Positions 27,144 through 38,238 are shown, counted from the stretch's first letter. The stretch is DNA of 52,192 bases from Anaerolineae bacterium (GCA_016783145.1 JADHXD010000012.1:1-52192); one strand, 5' to 3'. Made by a program: numbers and translations. The notes: generated from the sequence alone by a model not told the origin.

Positions 27144-27533
27144 TCAGAGGTCATCGGGTGCCTCGCTCTGGATGATATGTCCGCTTTCGGCGAGCGCGCG
27201 CTTTGCGCTAGCGAGGTCTCCCTCGCGTACAAGCAGGTAGTCGGTGTCATAGGTCGAGATCGCAAAGATGCTGATCCCGGCCCGCGCCAGTGGAGTGGCA
27301 AGCGAGGCTAGTACGCCGGTAAGACCAAAGTCGAGCAGCCCGAGGACGCGCAGGCAACACCAGCCTCCCTCGAACCTGCGACCGGCGGGCACGCTCTCTT
27401 GAGGCAGAACGAGCGAAAGCTCATCTCGCGTGTGCGTGATCGACCAGAAACGATGCTCTAGTGACAGGTGAGGAATGGCCTCACCTGGATCGAGTCGGCA
27501 CACCGCATATCGTCCTGGCAGTACCTCGAGCAC
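27144..27533 (-). CDS. ACT-domain protein
   Basis: About 129 residues resembling small proteins with paired ACT-like domains. The first half reads LEVLPGRYAVCRLDPG and LEHRFWSITHTRDELSLVLP. The second, more typical ACT half holds GLTGVLASLATPLARAGIS followed by IFAISTYDTDYLLV. Such proteins usually bind small ligands, often amino acids, and regulate; no partner is evident. The start is uncertain: GTG 27533 fits where similarity begins but its ribosome binding site is poor, and the frame is open to 27671. It follows the VOC gene closely. Confidence 0.78.
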   Translation of the reverse strand: MLEVLPGRYAVCRLDPGEAIPHLSLEHRFWSITHTRDELSLVLPQESVPAGRRFEGGWCCLRVLGLLDFGLTGVLASLATPLARAGISIFAISTYDTDYLLVREGDLASAKRALAESGHIIQSEAPDDL

Positions 27534-27558
27534 GCCCCTGAACGGGTCAGGAGTCCCT

Positions 27559-28017
27559 TTAGCGCACCCATCGCTGAAGCTCAATGATGTTTCCCTCTGG
27601 GTCGGTGACGTACGCAAAGGTGATCGTGCCAGCGCCAGGGATCTCTGTCGACACGACCGCTCCGAGAACACCTCCTCCGGCGGCGAGCACAGCAGTCCGG
27701 GCAGCGTGGACGTCGTCCACCGCGAAGGCGATATGGATGTAGCCGGGGCGGTTGGCCGCTGTCTCGGCGCGGTCTAGCTCCTGGCTGTACTGAAAGACCT
27801 CTAGGGTCGGGCCCTGGTCACCATAGCCTGGGAGGCGAAGGTGCATGCCCTGGATCTGTGCGCTGGGGATCCCTGTGCTGTCGTCAAGCCACCGTCCGCC
27901 AAGTGCTCTCTCTGGAGGCACGGGCGTACAGCCAAGGACATCCTCATGGAAGCGGGCAAGGCGTCTCCAGTCCTGGGCGATGAGATTCACGTGAACGAAC
28001 CTGGCACGCAGGGCCAT
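27559..28017 (-). CDS. VOC (glyoxalase/bleomycin-resistance) family protein
   Basis: A 152-residue protein with two beta-alpha-beta-beta-beta modules. It begins RFVHVNLIAQDWRRLARFHE and ends with YVTDPEGNIIELQRWV; HIAFAVDDVHAARTAVLAAG marks the second module. Putative metal ligands are His in HVNLI, His in HIAFAV and Glu in IIELQ. It is probably a lyase or dioxygenase-like enzyme, or a small-molecule binder; substrate unknown. ATG 28017 has GAGG about 8 bp upstream. The frame can start at TTG 28035, overlapping the lepB stop. Confidence 0.86.
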   Translation of the reverse strand: MALRARFVHVNLIAQDWRRLARFHEDVLGCTPVPPERALGGRWLDDSTGIPSAQIQGMHLRLPGYGDQGPTLEVFQYSQELDRAETAANRPGYIHIAFAVDDVHAARTAVLAAGGGVLGAVVSTEIPGAGTITFAYVTDPEGNIIELQRWVR

Positions 28018-28027
28018 ACCCGGACCT

Positions 28028-28609
28028 CTACTCAACGAACCGGATCTCTTTAGGGGGCCAGTAGGACAGCCACGCTTTGCCGGTGATGCGGTCTACGGGA
28101 ACTGGCCCAAAGGAGCGCGAGTCGTTGGATGCCCTCCGGTTGTCCCCCATCACAAACACGTGGCCGGCAGCGACCAGGGTGGGGCCCCAGTTTCTCTGCG
28201 CGATATCGGGCAGGTAGGCTTCTTGCAGCACATGGCCGTTGATGTAGACCTGGTTTTCCCGGATCTCTATCGTTTCACCGGGCAGACCGATCACACGCTT
28301 GATCAGCGGGATCTCGAATTCGTCCATCGCGATGACCACGATATCTCCCCGCCGAGGGATGTGGACCTTGTAGCTCACCTTCTCGACGATCAGGCGCTGA
28401 GACGTGTGCAAGTTGGGTTCCATGCTCTGGCCGTATACAGAGGTACCCTGCGCCAGGAAGAGGTTGATCAACAGGGCAATGACAAAGGCCGGAGCGATGG
28501 TCTCGAGCACCAACTCGCGGACGATCTCACGCAGGAGCCGGTCCAGAGGAAGACCTTGATGGCGTGGATCGATGCCGTGAGTCGGGTCGGACGTGTGGTT
28601 CGGGTGCAT
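28028..28609 (-). CDS. lepB: Signal peptidase I
   Basis: A 193-residue membrane serine peptidase that removes Sec signal peptides. One membrane helix (about residues 38-56) precedes the S26 motifs: catalytic Ser in GQSMEPNL, RRGDIVVI, general-base Lys in KRVIGLPGE, and the box MGDNRRASNDSRSFGPV. The C-terminus KAWLSYWPPKEIRFVE is typical. The length matches single-helix Gram-positive/Chloroflexota enzymes. It lies 60 bp after proS, probably in the same transcript. Confidence 0.95.
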   Translation of the reverse strand: MHPNHTSDPTHGIDPRHQGLPLDRLLREIVRELVLETIAPAFVIALLINLFLAQGTSVYGQSMEPNLHTSQRLIVEKVSYKVHIPRRGDIVVIAMDEFEIPLIKRVIGLPGETIEIRENQVYINGHVLQEAYLPDIAQRNWGPTLVAAGHVFVMGDNRRASNDSRSFGPVPVDRITGKAWLSYWPPKEIRFVE

Positions 28610-28669
28610 GGCATTCTCTCTATCGATGTGGGTTCGCCGTCCTCGAGGGCTGTCCCTTCCGTTGCCTCG

Positions 28670-30168
<1,499 letters not shown>

Positions 30169-30269
30169 GCAAACTGGCCTCTTTCCCGGGTTCACTGAGC
30201 ATTCCTCGCCGAGCAGTAGGTCCGGCCCGGACTCGTGCTGCACCGGGTCAACCAGATGGATGGGCAGCC

Positions 30270-33200
30270 TTACTTCCACCCGCAGAGCGATTCCGCGTAA
30301 GCGGCGGAGCCGTCGCGGAGCCAGCCGTCGAGCTGAGCCTGTTCCTTGAGCTGCTGCCCGCGCACCCGAGGCACGACGACAAAGCGAGCGTCCATCTCGG
30401 AGAGTCCGGTCATATCGCCCCACAGTTTTTCGAACTGAGCGACTGGAAAGACATCCTCCTGGCCGTGTCCCCAACGCTTCTTGACGTCCTTGACTGTGAT
30501 GTAGGTGGGCATGCGGGCAGCCACCGCCCGTACAGCTTCATCCACCCTGCCGCTGTCCTGCAGGTCTGTGCGGCTCAAGCCAAAGACCGCCAGAAGGCTG
30601 TCGATGTCGATCCACATCGTGTTCGAGTTATAGTAGGAAAGCTTGAACTCATCCTCCTCGCGGGGCAGTGCCAGTCCCTCCACGAGCCTCAAGTGCCCAT
30701 CTACGCGGGCCAGTCCGCCCCCACGGTCTTCGACGCGCCGCGTGATGACCTCGATGGTCATCGCGGCCCCTGAACGGATGTGCCAGCCCAGCAGCTCGGG
30801 AGCGACGTCCATGCCTACGGTGTCGATATTGTGCATCACCAGGCACTGCAGTTGTGGCCTCTCGTTTAGCAGCCGTTCCAGCACCCCGTTTTTGAGCAAG
30901 TTTGGGATCTCGAACCAGTGGCCTACGGGATGCAAGCACTGCAGGGGAACGTTGTCGGTATAGTCGCTCCCTTCGCCCGTCTGCTGTGCCCAGCCAATGA
31001 GCGCAGTGTGCAGGCTGTCCAGCATCTTCTGCGCCTGCTCGTCGAGCAACTGCTGGGGCATCTCTTCCCACGCGAAGCGCAGGTCACGCGCCATCGGCAC
31101 CAGGCGCAGACCCACGGCGCGCCCAGGGGAGAGGATGAGTGGCCCAGGGTAGTGATAGTTGTCTTGCCCGGCAAGGTAAGACCGGAGCGGCTCGTGGGTA
31201 AGATAGCTGGTGGTGATGATGTGGGGCAGGGGTGTGCCGCACAGCCGCCCGATGCGACGGCTCTTGGCCAGGTGTACCTCCAGGAAGGAGCGGAATCTGC
31301 CGCCCAACTTGCAGAAGGGGTGCAGTGCTTTGACCACGCCCGCTCCGTGAGTCCAGCGGCTACCCGCGCCCGCAGCCAAGGTCACGACACCGACGACCCC
31401 ATCGCGCAGCGCGTCCATGCCGATCTCACGTAGCCGGGGTAGGTCGTGGAGGTCGGTCGCGTCAGTCACATCCTCCGGGTTCACCTCGCGGATCTCGGTG
31501 CTGGCAGGCAGTCGGTTCTGGGCAAGACCGATTCTTCCGCTGCGCAGGTCGGCGCGGATCTGCTCGTGCTGGATACGGTCAAACCCCAGCTCTTCCAGCA
31601 CGTTCTCCAGGCTCAGCTCTCCGGCGTCCTCCTGGCCGGCCTGCGGGATGACCCGATCGAACAGCGTCCGCACCATCCCGGAGAGCTCGGGCTGGGTGCG
31701 GCAGGCCTCGCCAAAGCAGTCGAGCTCAGCGCGGCGGAGCGGCGAGAGCTGATGCAGCTCATAGCGCAGCAGACGCGGTACGGTCAGCGTGTAGTACCCT
31801 GGCGGCATCAACGCCGCGGTGCCTGTCCAGATCTCTGCCCGTGTTCCAACGGCGTTGATGGCAAAGTCATAGACCACAGGTTCGATGGCAAAGGGCAGCG
31901 CCTCCTCCAATTGGCGCTTGGTGGTGAGCATGATCTCGTGCAGACGGTCCTGAGCGGCTTCCCTGTGCGCGGGATCAAAGATAAAGCCCATTCCGCTTCC
32001 CGACGCTCCTCCCAGCATCCAAAAGCCCCAGAAGGTGTCATCGAATGCCGCTCGTACGCGTGCGATCAGCGTCTCAGTGTACAGATTGCTGGCCCAAGGA
32101 ATGATCGTCTGCAGAGGCCCGAAAAAGTTCCGCGTGGTCGCCGCGCCGATGCCCTGGATGTTCCCACTGGGCAGCAGAGCTACGATCTGATCGAGGATGT
32201 CGCCGGCCTCTTGCCGGCCTATCCACTCGGCCTCGGAGCGAAGCAGGTATTTCTCCGTCACCATCTCCAGGATGGGGCCGATGTCCTGTGCCATACCGCC
32301 GTGAACCAGAATGAGACTGTCCTGCAGGTGCTGCCTGCTCTCTGCCGTGACCTCATCCAATCCAAGAATGTGGTGAGCAGGCAGCAAGCATCCGCGACTG
32401 ATGCCGTATTCTGGATCGCCAGGTCTGGATGGCACGCCGGTGATCAGCTTCATACCAGGCCACACACCGCCCGAGTCCTGCCAGCCGCCGCCCGAGCCGC
32501 CCAGCCACTCGCCCAAGATCGCTCGTGCAGCCACCAGGCGGCGTTCGTGCTCCTGCAACGTTCCGGAGAGGGAGCGCGTCTGCCCCGTGGCCCGCATGCT
32601 GACGGCGATCAGGCACGCAAGCAAGCTGGTAGACACGGCCAGCCGCGATCCCTTGGGAATCCCGTTCACCTTGCTGACGATCTCGATGCCCCGGCCTGGC
32701 CCAACGATCTGTGCCAGCAGGTCCTGCAGTCGCTCGCCGGAGCCTTCCATCCCTGGGGGCACGATGCCGGAGGCAATCAGCGCTGCCTTGAGCAGTCCCA
32801 AGTAGTCTCGAGCAAAGTCAAAGACCTCGGTCAGGGCGGTGATCTCGGCCGCCTGGCCGAGATCGACACTTGTCAGGCGCAGCACGGGCTCATCGATGAC
32901 CCGAAAGTAGGCCTCAACAGGGGGACGAGGGAACGGGTCACGCCCGTGCACTGCCAGATCGATGGAGACGTTCAGGACGCGTGCACCCTGTGGGTAGTCC
33001 ATCCCCAGGAAAAAGATGTCGCTCCAGCCGCTGTGACTCAGGTCCATACGCACGGGCGTTGACTCGCGCAGGATCGGGAAGAGTCTCTCTGCTGACCGCT
33101 CCAGGAGTTCGCGGCGCACCCGCAGCGGCTGATCCATCGGATGGCCGATCCGAAACATCCACTGGTTGCCACGCACAGAACGGACACTGCGGCGCACCTG

Positions 33201-33593
33201 GTCAGCCAAGGTCTGAAAGCCCAGCTTGTGGTAAGCCTCGGCCAGCGCGCTGGAGATACTGTCGCTGGGGCCGCTCTGCTGCTGCACGGCCATGAACACA
33301 TCGATGGCTTCCTGGAAGCGCCGCTGCAGGAGGTGCACGTACCCTTCGTAGGGAATGAGCCCCCGCCTCTGGATTCCGGGCTTCTGAGGCAGGTGAAAGC
33401 GATGAATGGCGTAGAGAAAAAAGAGGGCGCGTACGCGTTCGTAGAGGTTATCGCTGGCGCGGCGGAACGCTTCCAGGTCAGCGCACTCTGCAAGCAGCTC
33501 CTCCAGCGAGGCTGCCCTGCAGAACGCGCCTAGGGAGCGGTCACGGATCTTGGGATCTGTCGCCGTGATGATCTGTGCCAGTCGCCCGCTCAT
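30270..33593 (-). CDS. Fusion: fucokinase-like GHMP kinase + UDP-sugar pyrophosphorylase
   Basis: An 1107-residue predicted bifunctional sugar-activating enzyme. Residues 1-170 are helical and unassigned. A GHMP kinase follows. Motif 1 is [20 protein letters not shown], resembling the GGWSDTPP segment of L-fucokinases. The phosphate loop is [11 protein letters not shown] near 311-322. The fucokinase-like [15 protein letters not shown] is near 370, and motif 3 is [10 protein letters not shown] near 529. From about 735 the protein resembles UDPGP-type pyrophosphorylases: nucleotide-binding LAAGAGSRW, then [11 protein letters not shown] near 921 and [12 protein letters not shown] near 991. The expected route is sugar to sugar-1-phosphate to UDP-sugar in one chain. 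FKP carries similar activities in the opposite order. The start overlaps the GalU-like stop (ATGA). The sugar identity is unknown. Confidence 0.82.
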   Translation of the reverse strand: MSGRLAQIITATDPKIRDRSLGAFCRAASLEELLAECADLEAFRRASDNLYERVRALFFLYAIHRFHLPQKPGIQRRGLIPYEGYVHLLQRRFQEAIDVFMAVQQQSGPSDSISSALAEAYHKLGFQTLADQVRRSVRSVRGNQWMFRIGHPMDQPLRVRRELLERSAERLFPILRESTPVRMDLSHSGWSDIFFLGMDYPQGARVLNVSIDLAVHGRDPFPRPPVEAYFRVIDEPVLRLTSVDLGQAAEITALTEVFDFARDYLGLLKAALIASGIVPPGMEGSGERLQDLLAQIVGPGRGIEIVSKVNGIPKGSRLAVSTSLLACLIAVSMRATGQTRSLSGTLQEHERRLVAARAILGEWLGGSGGGWQDSGGVWPGMKLITGVPSRPGDPEYGISRGCLLPAHHILGLDEVTAESRQHLQDSLILVHGGMAQDIGPILEMVTEKYLLRSEAEWIGRQEAGDILDQIVALLPSGNIQGIGAATTRNFFGPLQTIIPWASNLYTETLIARVRAAFDDTFWGFWMLGGASGSGMGFIFDPAHREAAQDRLHEIMLTTKRQLEEALPFAIEPVVYDFAINAVGTRAEIWTGTAALMPPGYYTLTVPRLLRYELHQLSPLRRAELDCFGEACRTQPELSGMVRTLFDRVIPQAGQEDAGELSLENVLEELGFDRIQHEQIRADLRSGRIGLAQNRLPASTEIREVNPEDVTDATDLHDLPRLREIGMDALRDGVVGVVTLAAGAGSRWTHGAGVVKALHPFCKLGGRFRSFLEVHLAKSRRIGRLCGTPLPHIITTSYLTHEPLRSYLAGQDNYHYPGPLILSPGRAVGLRLVPMARDLRFAWEEMPQQLLDEQAQKMLDSLHTALIGWAQQTGEGSDYTDNVPLQCLHPVGHWFEIPNLLKNGVLERLLNERPQLQCLVMHNIDTVGMDVAPELLGWHIRSGAAMTIEVITRRVEDRGGGLARVDGHLRLVEGLALPREEDEFKLSYYNSNTMWIDIDSLLAVFGLSRTDLQDSGRVDEAVRAVAARMPTYITVKDVKKRWGHGQEDVFPVAQFEKLWGDMTGLSEMDARFVVVPRVRGQQLKEQAQLDGWLRDGSAAYAESLCGWK

Positions 33594-34456
33594 CCTTGCC
33601 TCCCGGAAGCGTCCAGCTCGCGATGAGTGAGCAGCTCCAGTATGCGAGTGAGCACCTGCTCGCGATCCTCGCCGCTGAGAATCAAGGCCAATTGGGCGAT
33701 GAGCAGTCCGTACCGGACACCCACATCGTATCGCCGCGCTCGCTCTTCGAGCGCCAGGTACTTTTCTCGGGTTGCCAGGATGGCCAATGCCTGGGAAAGG
33801 GTCACGCCTTCATTCGGGCTGGCGGCGGCGACCTGCCGTGCCAGGATCTCCATCACTGCCGGGGTGAGGAGGTGCATCCCAAAGAAGCACAGGTAGTGGC
33901 CTGCCCGCAGCCCAGGCACCATGAGCCGCAGCTCGGCTTCAGTGGGGGTAGGCTTTTCGATCACTGTCTCCACCACGTATAGGTCCTTGTGCCCGGCAAC
34001 GCGTCTCCCCCCGATCGCTCCATAGTAGGGCAGCAGACTCTCGCGGGTAGCCTGTACTGAGGAGACAGCGCAGTCTTCGGCCTGAGCCACCTCCACGAGC
34101 TGGCGGGCACAGCGCTTTGGATCCTGGCTGACATACAGATGGTCCCCCACCAGGTGCAAAAAGGGTTGGTTCCCGGTGAAATCCCGCGCGCAGTAGATGG
34201 CATGCCCGTAGCCCAACGGCTGCTCCTGCACGACGAAGCGCAGTCGCCCGGCGTGATGCCCTACTGCTTCGGCATAGGTCGCGTCGTCGCCAGGGGCAAC
34301 GACGACAGCGATCTCTTCTACACCGGCGCTCAGTGCTTCTTCGATGAGGATGCGCAGGATCGACTTTTCGGTGCCATCCCGGTCGATGATGTTCTGGATG
34401 GGCAGCGCGCGCTGGTTCCTTCCCGCAGCCGTGATGACCGCTTTTCTGATGTCCAC
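33590..34456 (-). CDS. GalU-like sugar nucleotidyltransferase
   Basis: A 288-residue protein with the GalU fold order: N-terminal nucleotide loop, [15 protein letters not shown], then [23 protein letters not shown] with the metal-binding Asp, and [12 protein letters not shown]. The signature loop is altered: [20 protein letters not shown] replaces the usual A-A-G-L-G-T-R-x-L-P-x-T-K. It lacks the Gly-Thr pair and the conserved Lys, so substrate use may differ or activity may be reduced. It is coupled by 4 bp to the kinase-pyrophosphorylase fusion, suggesting a shared pathway. UTP:glucose-1-phosphate uridylyltransferase would be the default name but is not secure. Confidence 0.8.
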   Translation of the reverse strand: MDIRKAVITAAGRNQRALPIQNIIDRDGTEKSILRILIEEALSAGVEEIAVVVAPGDDATYAEAVGHHAGRLRFVVQEQPLGYGHAIYCARDFTGNQPFLHLVGDHLYVSQDPKRCARQLVEVAQAEDCAVSSVQATRESLLPYYGAIGGRRVAGHKDLYVVETVIEKPTPTEAELRLMVPGLRAGHYLCFFGMHLLTPAVMEILARQVAAASPNEGVTLSQALAILATREKYLALEERARRYDVGVRYGLLIAQLALILSGEDREQVLTRILELLTHRELDASGRQG

Positions 34457-34540
34457 CGTACCACCTCCCGGAATCGTGAGGATCCGCTTCTCTGCGTGTC
34501 CAGAGTCACTGGGTGATCGGCCAGCGGGTGCCCTGCTGGC

Positions 34541-35530
34541 TCACCCTTTCCGATAGTCTCCGTATTGGGTGAATGCCTGACAGGCAATGTCCTGCCACTT
34601 GAGCCCCAACCCGATGGCTTCGTTGCCGCTGTAGTAGCCAGCGATAAAGCCGCCATCTGGCCCGCCCAGCTTCTCAAGCATCTCCTTGGCACCCGCCGCG
34701 ATCGCGTTGGCATCCTGGGTTTGCAGTGTGGTCTGGATGTCGACCGGGCACCAGAACGTGATCTCGCCGTGGAAGCGTGCGAGGTTGTCTATGCCATGTA
34801 ACTGCGGCTGGTCAAACTGCAGCACGTCAATGCCCGCTTCGATCAGGTCGGGAATGATCACCGTCGTCTTGCCACAGGAATGCATCAAGACCTTGAGACC
34901 GTGCTCGTGTGCCACGGCGCACAACCGCACAAAGCCTGGCTTGAACACCTCGCGCCACGTCTTGGGGTTGATCATCAGGCCCTTTTGCGTCCCCCAGTCC
35001 TCGGGGAACATGACCGCATCCGCCCCAGCCTCGGCGTACTGGACGATGACATCGGCCAACAGATCCTCGATGCGCCTCAAGAGCACACAGATCCGGTCTT
35101 TCTCCAGCAAGAGATCCATCAGAAACTGATCCAGGCGGCGCATCTTGCGGGCGATGTTGAAGGGGAACCCGGGCAAGCTGCCGATGCGGAACTGGAGGTT
35201 GTCGGGGTCGTCGAACGCTTCTCGTACGGCATGGAAATTGGCTGGATCCGCCAGGTCTGGCATGGGAATTGTGAACACATCGTCGAGGTCCTCAATCGCC
35301 CCGCGGGCGACCTCACCTTTGCTGTAGGCGTCGATGCGTGCCCAGGTGTTTCCCCACTCGTCCAGGTATTCCTGCCTTCCACCGCCCACGTCCTGCCACT
35401 CGGGCGCATAGCCCTGCAGTTGGTAGTGAGCGCTCCTCATGTCGTGCCAGTAGGGCGGTGGCATAGAACCGGCCACGCGCTCTACGCCTGTGTACTCGAC
35501 CGTCCCCCGCACGATCTCTCGCGAATTCAT
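34541..35530 (-). CDS. Uroporphyrinogen decarboxylase (URO-D) superfamily protein
   Basis: A 329-residue TIM-barrel protein of the URO-D/MtaA-like superfamily. Recognisable parts are QYAEAGADAVMFPEDWG, the HEHGLKVLMHSCGKT strand with the His and Cys that bind zinc in methyltransferase members, and AGIDVLQFDQPQ. True HemE N-terminal Arg motifs are absent. No corrinoid protein or haem gene is nearby. Proteins of this group often occur in sugar transport loci with unknown roles; placement between an NAL-type aldolase and a nucleotidyltransferase argues for sugar metabolism rather than haem synthesis. Confidence 0.82.
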   Translation of the reverse strand: MNSREIVRGTVEYTGVERVAGSMPPPYWHDMRSAHYQLQGYAPEWQDVGGGRQEYLDEWGNTWARIDAYSKGEVARGAIEDLDDVFTIPMPDLADPANFHAVREAFDDPDNLQFRIGSLPGFPFNIARKMRRLDQFLMDLLLEKDRICVLLRRIEDLLADVIVQYAEAGADAVMFPEDWGTQKGLMINPKTWREVFKPGFVRLCAVAHEHGLKVLMHSCGKTTVIIPDLIEAGIDVLQFDQPQLHGIDNLARFHGEITFWCPVDIQTTLQTQDANAIAAGAKEMLEKLGGPDGGFIAGYYSGNEAIGLGLKWQDIACQAFTQYGDYRKG

Positions 35531-35589
35531 CTTCCCTCACCTCATCTCTGACTCGATCAAGCCGGGCCCACGATCGCCTCAGCGCTCCC

Positions 35590-36486
35590 CTATGACTCGG
35601 CAAGCGCCCAGAAGCCGATCCGATCCAGATCGGCGCGAAGGGCGGCCACTTGATCCTCGCTCAATCGTCCGAATGGGCGGCGGCAGTGCCCGCAGTCAAA
35701 GCCGAGCATACGCATCATCTCTTTGACTGCGGGCAGGCCACCGTGGCGGCTGAATGCGTCGATGACTCGATTGGCCTGTGACTGAAGCAGCCGCGCGGAA
35801 TCGATGTCTCCTGCGCGGAACCGCTTATGCAGCTTCACAAAGTGTCCCGGCAGGAGGTTGTAGGTGGTGCCGATCGCGCCATCCACACCCACGGTCAGCA
35901 TCGGCGCAAAGAGCTGGTCGGGGCCGCTGAACACGTTGAGCGCATCTCGACCCAATGCCAGGATCTGCTCCAGCAAGTACATGTCGAATGACGTGTACTT
36001 GAATCCACGTACGTTCGGGATCTGGCACAGCTCCCACATCTGCTGGGCGGTGACGGTTACTCCCGTCGAGCCGGGGATGTAGTACAGGTACAGCGGCAGC
36101 GAGGACGCTCGAGCGATCAGTCGGTAGTGTTCCACGATCGCCTGAAAACCAACCGCATAGTAAAAGGGAGGGATGGAGGCCACGCCGTCTGCGCCGGCCT
36201 TCTCAGCGTGTGCGGCTAGTGCCACGGCGTCCGCCGTAGCCACCGCGCCGACGTGGATGATGACTGGGACGCGTCCGTTGGCCTGCTCGATGACCACCTC
36301 GGCCATTCTCTGGCGCTCGGCACTGGGAAGAAGGATGCCCTCACCCGTACCCCCGCATACATACAAGCCGCCGATCTCGGCATCGATCAGATGGTCCACC
36401 AACCGGCGGGCGGTGCTCACGTTGATGTGATCGTCCTCAGTAAGCGGGGTGATCAGTGCGGGCCAAACTCCTGTGAAGCGCTGCAT
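35590..36486 (-). CDS. DapA-family aldolase, N-acetylneuraminate-lyase type
   Basis: A 298-residue class I pyruvate aldolase. Schiff-base Lys lies in RGFKYTSFD (about residue 168) and the pyruvate-carboxylate motif is GGTGEG near 45. YYIPGSTGV supplies the Tyr, and VDGAIGTTYNLLPGHFVKL then CRRPFGRLSEDQ match N-acetylneuraminate lyases better than DapA, so cleavage of a sialic-acid-like sugar into pyruvate plus an amino sugar is inferred. Related 2-keto-3-deoxy sugar aldolases cannot be excluded. AGAGGAGGA precedes the ATG, and the gene overlaps the preceding small frame by 34 bp. Confidence 0.88.
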   Translation of the reverse strand: MQRFTGVWPALITPLTEDDHINVSTARRLVDHLIDAEIGGLYVCGGTGEGILLPSAERQRMAEVVIEQANGRVPVIIHVGAVATADAVALAAHAEKAGADGVASIPPFYYAVGFQAIVEHYRLIARASSLPLYLYYIPGSTGVTVTAQQMWELCQIPNVRGFKYTSFDMYLLEQILALGRDALNVFSGPDQLFAPMLTVGVDGAIGTTYNLLPGHFVKLHKRFRAGDIDSARLLQSQANRVIDAFSRHGGLPAVKEMMRMLGFDCGHCRRPFGRLSEDQVAALRADLDRIGFWALAES

Positions 36487-36752
36487 ACTATTTTCCTCCT
36501 CTGTCGTTCTCTCAGCTCGTGTGCGGTGAGCAGACGTTCGTCGTGGATCCCCGGCGCGTGTGTCCAGTCCAGAGCCAGATCCAGCCGGGCCATGTCATCG
36601 GGATGGTGAGCGTCGGCAGTGATCGTGAAGCGAGCATCCATCTCACGGGCCAGACCGAAGAAGGCGGATGTTGCTTCCCTGTACTCCCGGCATTGCGCGG
36701 CCCCGCCATTGATCTCGATAGCGACCGCATGTTCGTTTGCCAGGTCGATCAT
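36453..36752 (-). CDS. PHP-domain-like C-terminal fragment
   Basis: A 99-residue frame resembling the C-terminal quarter of PHP-family phosphoesterases. VAIEINGGAAQC is the late strand, and FTITADAHHPDDMARLDLAL holds the D-A-H metal motif. The first two-thirds of a PHP domain, with the H-x-H motif, are missing, since the SBP gene ends only 8 bp upstream. It has an ATG and a weak AAGGGCGG site, so it may be translated, but it looks like a deletion remnant. The catalytic set is incomplete. Confidence 0.55.
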   Translation of the reverse strand: MIDLANEHAVAIEINGGAAQCREYREATSAFFGLAREMDARFTITADAHHPDDMARLDLALDWTHAPGIHDERLLTAHELRERQRRKIVCSASQEFGPH

Positions 36753-36759
36753 TCCGCCC

Positions 36760-38016
36760 TTACTTGTATTTGGACTGCTGCTGTGCCCAGCTCATCGCTT
36801 CTTGTGGGGATGCGGATTCATTGAGGATCGACTCGAAGGCTTGGGAGAACAGGCCTAACGCCTCCTCGAACTCGGCGAGCTTGGGCGAAAGCATCAACGC
36901 GTTTTCCATCGATGACCGGACGACGGCGGCGACCTGAGTGCTAACGGTCTGTTCGTATTCCGCAGATTCGGCGAGTGCCCTGCGCGCCGGGGCCTGGCGC
37001 GCGGGAATCTGACCGCTCAGGAATGCGATCCACTCCCAGCACGCGTCGGGGTGGAGTGTCTGTGAAGAGATAAAGTACCCTTCGACCATAGTCAGTGTGG
37101 CCGAATGCCTGTCGGTGGGCAGAGGAACCATGCCCCAGTGCATGTCCCATTCTGTGGGCCACAGCCGTCCTCCCCGCTCGGAGAGCATCCCGGTCCACAT
37201 CGCGATCTGCCCGCGGTAAACTCCAGCCTGTATACCACCTCTCGGGCCAAACGCTTCATTCAACTGTTCTGGCGTGGGAGCAACGTTGTAGTCAAAGATC
37301 AGCTTGGTGTACCAATCCAGGGCTTCAATGCTGAGGGGATCATCGAACGTTGTCCGCGAGGGATCCTGTAGATCATCAAAGATCTTTCCACCATGCTGAT
37401 AGATGAACGTGAGCGGATCGAACATGTCGAGGTTGGGCGCATACCCAAATACCCCTGCTTCAGGGTCTCGCATCCTCACCAGGATGTCCAGAAAGTCATC
37501 CCACGTCCAGCCTATCTGGGGATGAGGGACGTCGTACTGGTCAAGCAGGTCCTGGTTGTAGTACATAACCATGATGTCTACCCCAGCCGGAAGGCCCCAG
37601 GTCTTGCCCTCCCGGGTATAGAGGCCCATCGTGCCCGGGTAAAAGTCAGAGGATTCGAGCGATTCATCCTGCTCGATGAATGGAGAGAGGGTGAGGATGC
37701 TGTCCTGTTCGTGCAGCCAGTTCAGGGCGAACTGCGAGGTGACGAATGTATCCGCGTCCCCAGCGCCGATCCCGCCCAGCATGTCCCATCTCTTGGGGCG
37801 TAGCTCAACGGTGATGTGCGGATTGGCCCGGCTGAATTCCTCGATCAGTCCCTGGTAGTACTCTGTGTCAAGGTTGGGGTATGCAAACGAGATCATCACG
37901 GGCTCGGGTGTGGGGGTGGCTCGCCCACACCCCACCAGGAATGCGAGAACCATGCACAACAGGGACCACGCGAACGGTGCGCGTCTCCGCATTGCGCGAT
38001 CACAGCTTGCCAGCAT
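36760..38016 (-). CDS. Sugar-type ABC transporter substrate-binding lipoprotein
   Basis: A 418-residue family 1 extracellular solute-binding protein. The signal peptide ends in lipobox LVGC, followed by a short Thr/Pro linker. Family features are YYQGLIEEFSRANPHITVEL, GDADTFVTSQ, WGLPAGVDIMVMYYNQDLLD, GWTWDDFLDILVRM and VEGYFISSQTLHPDACWEWI. ATG 38016 has GGAGGAAGG directly upstream; the frame is open to 38139 but that part precedes the signal peptide. No permease or ATPase is adjacent, so it must pair with a transporter encoded elsewhere. A divergent-facing promoter lies 170 bp upstream. Confidence 0.92.
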   Translation of the reverse strand: MLASCDRAMRRRAPFAWSLLCMVLAFLVGCGRATPTPEPVMISFAYPNLDTEYYQGLIEEFSRANPHITVELRPKRWDMLGGIGAGDADTFVTSQFALNWLHEQDSILTLSPFIEQDESLESSDFYPGTMGLYTREGKTWGLPAGVDIMVMYYNQDLLDQYDVPHPQIGWTWDDFLDILVRMRDPEAGVFGYAPNLDMFDPLTFIYQHGGKIFDDLQDPSRTTFDDPLSIEALDWYTKLIFDYNVAPTPEQLNEAFGPRGGIQAGVYRGQIAMWTGMLSERGGRLWPTEWDMHWGMVPLPTDRHSATLTMVEGYFISSQTLHPDACWEWIAFLSGQIPARQAPARRALAESAEYEQTVSTQVAAVVRSSMENALMLSPKLAEFEEALGLFSQAFESILNESASPQEAMSWAQQQSKYK

Positions 38017-38189
38017 TCCCTTCCTCCGCAAGACGCCTGGGTCACTCTGGGCTGAGAGAACGGGCAAACCCTCTCCAGGGAGACGCGTTGGCGGATTCGC
38101 TCTGTCCAACGCGCGTGGACCGCTACAGGAGTGCTGCACTGTCCGCCGAGAGAGGTACTTGCCAAAACCATGTGGACCTTGTATACTCT

Positions 38190-38218
38190 ATTCTACCACA
38201 ATTCTTGTGCGTGTCCAA
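38190..38218 (-). promoter_or_regulatory. Promoter for the sugar locus
   Basis: On the minus strand TTGGAC (38213-38218), 17 bp, TAGAAT (38190-38195). It drives the binding-protein gene and probably the co-directional genes down to 30270. It lies in the short intergenic space shared with the divergent small gene at 38239. Confidence 0.55.
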
Positions 38219-38238
38219 CAGAAAGGACTTGGGTCATC

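Noticed and set aside
31446-33062. 538-codon plus-strand frame opposite the kinase-pyrophosphorylase
   Set aside because: No recognisable motif and low-complexity His/Gln/Arg composition; a shadow of the minus-strand gene.
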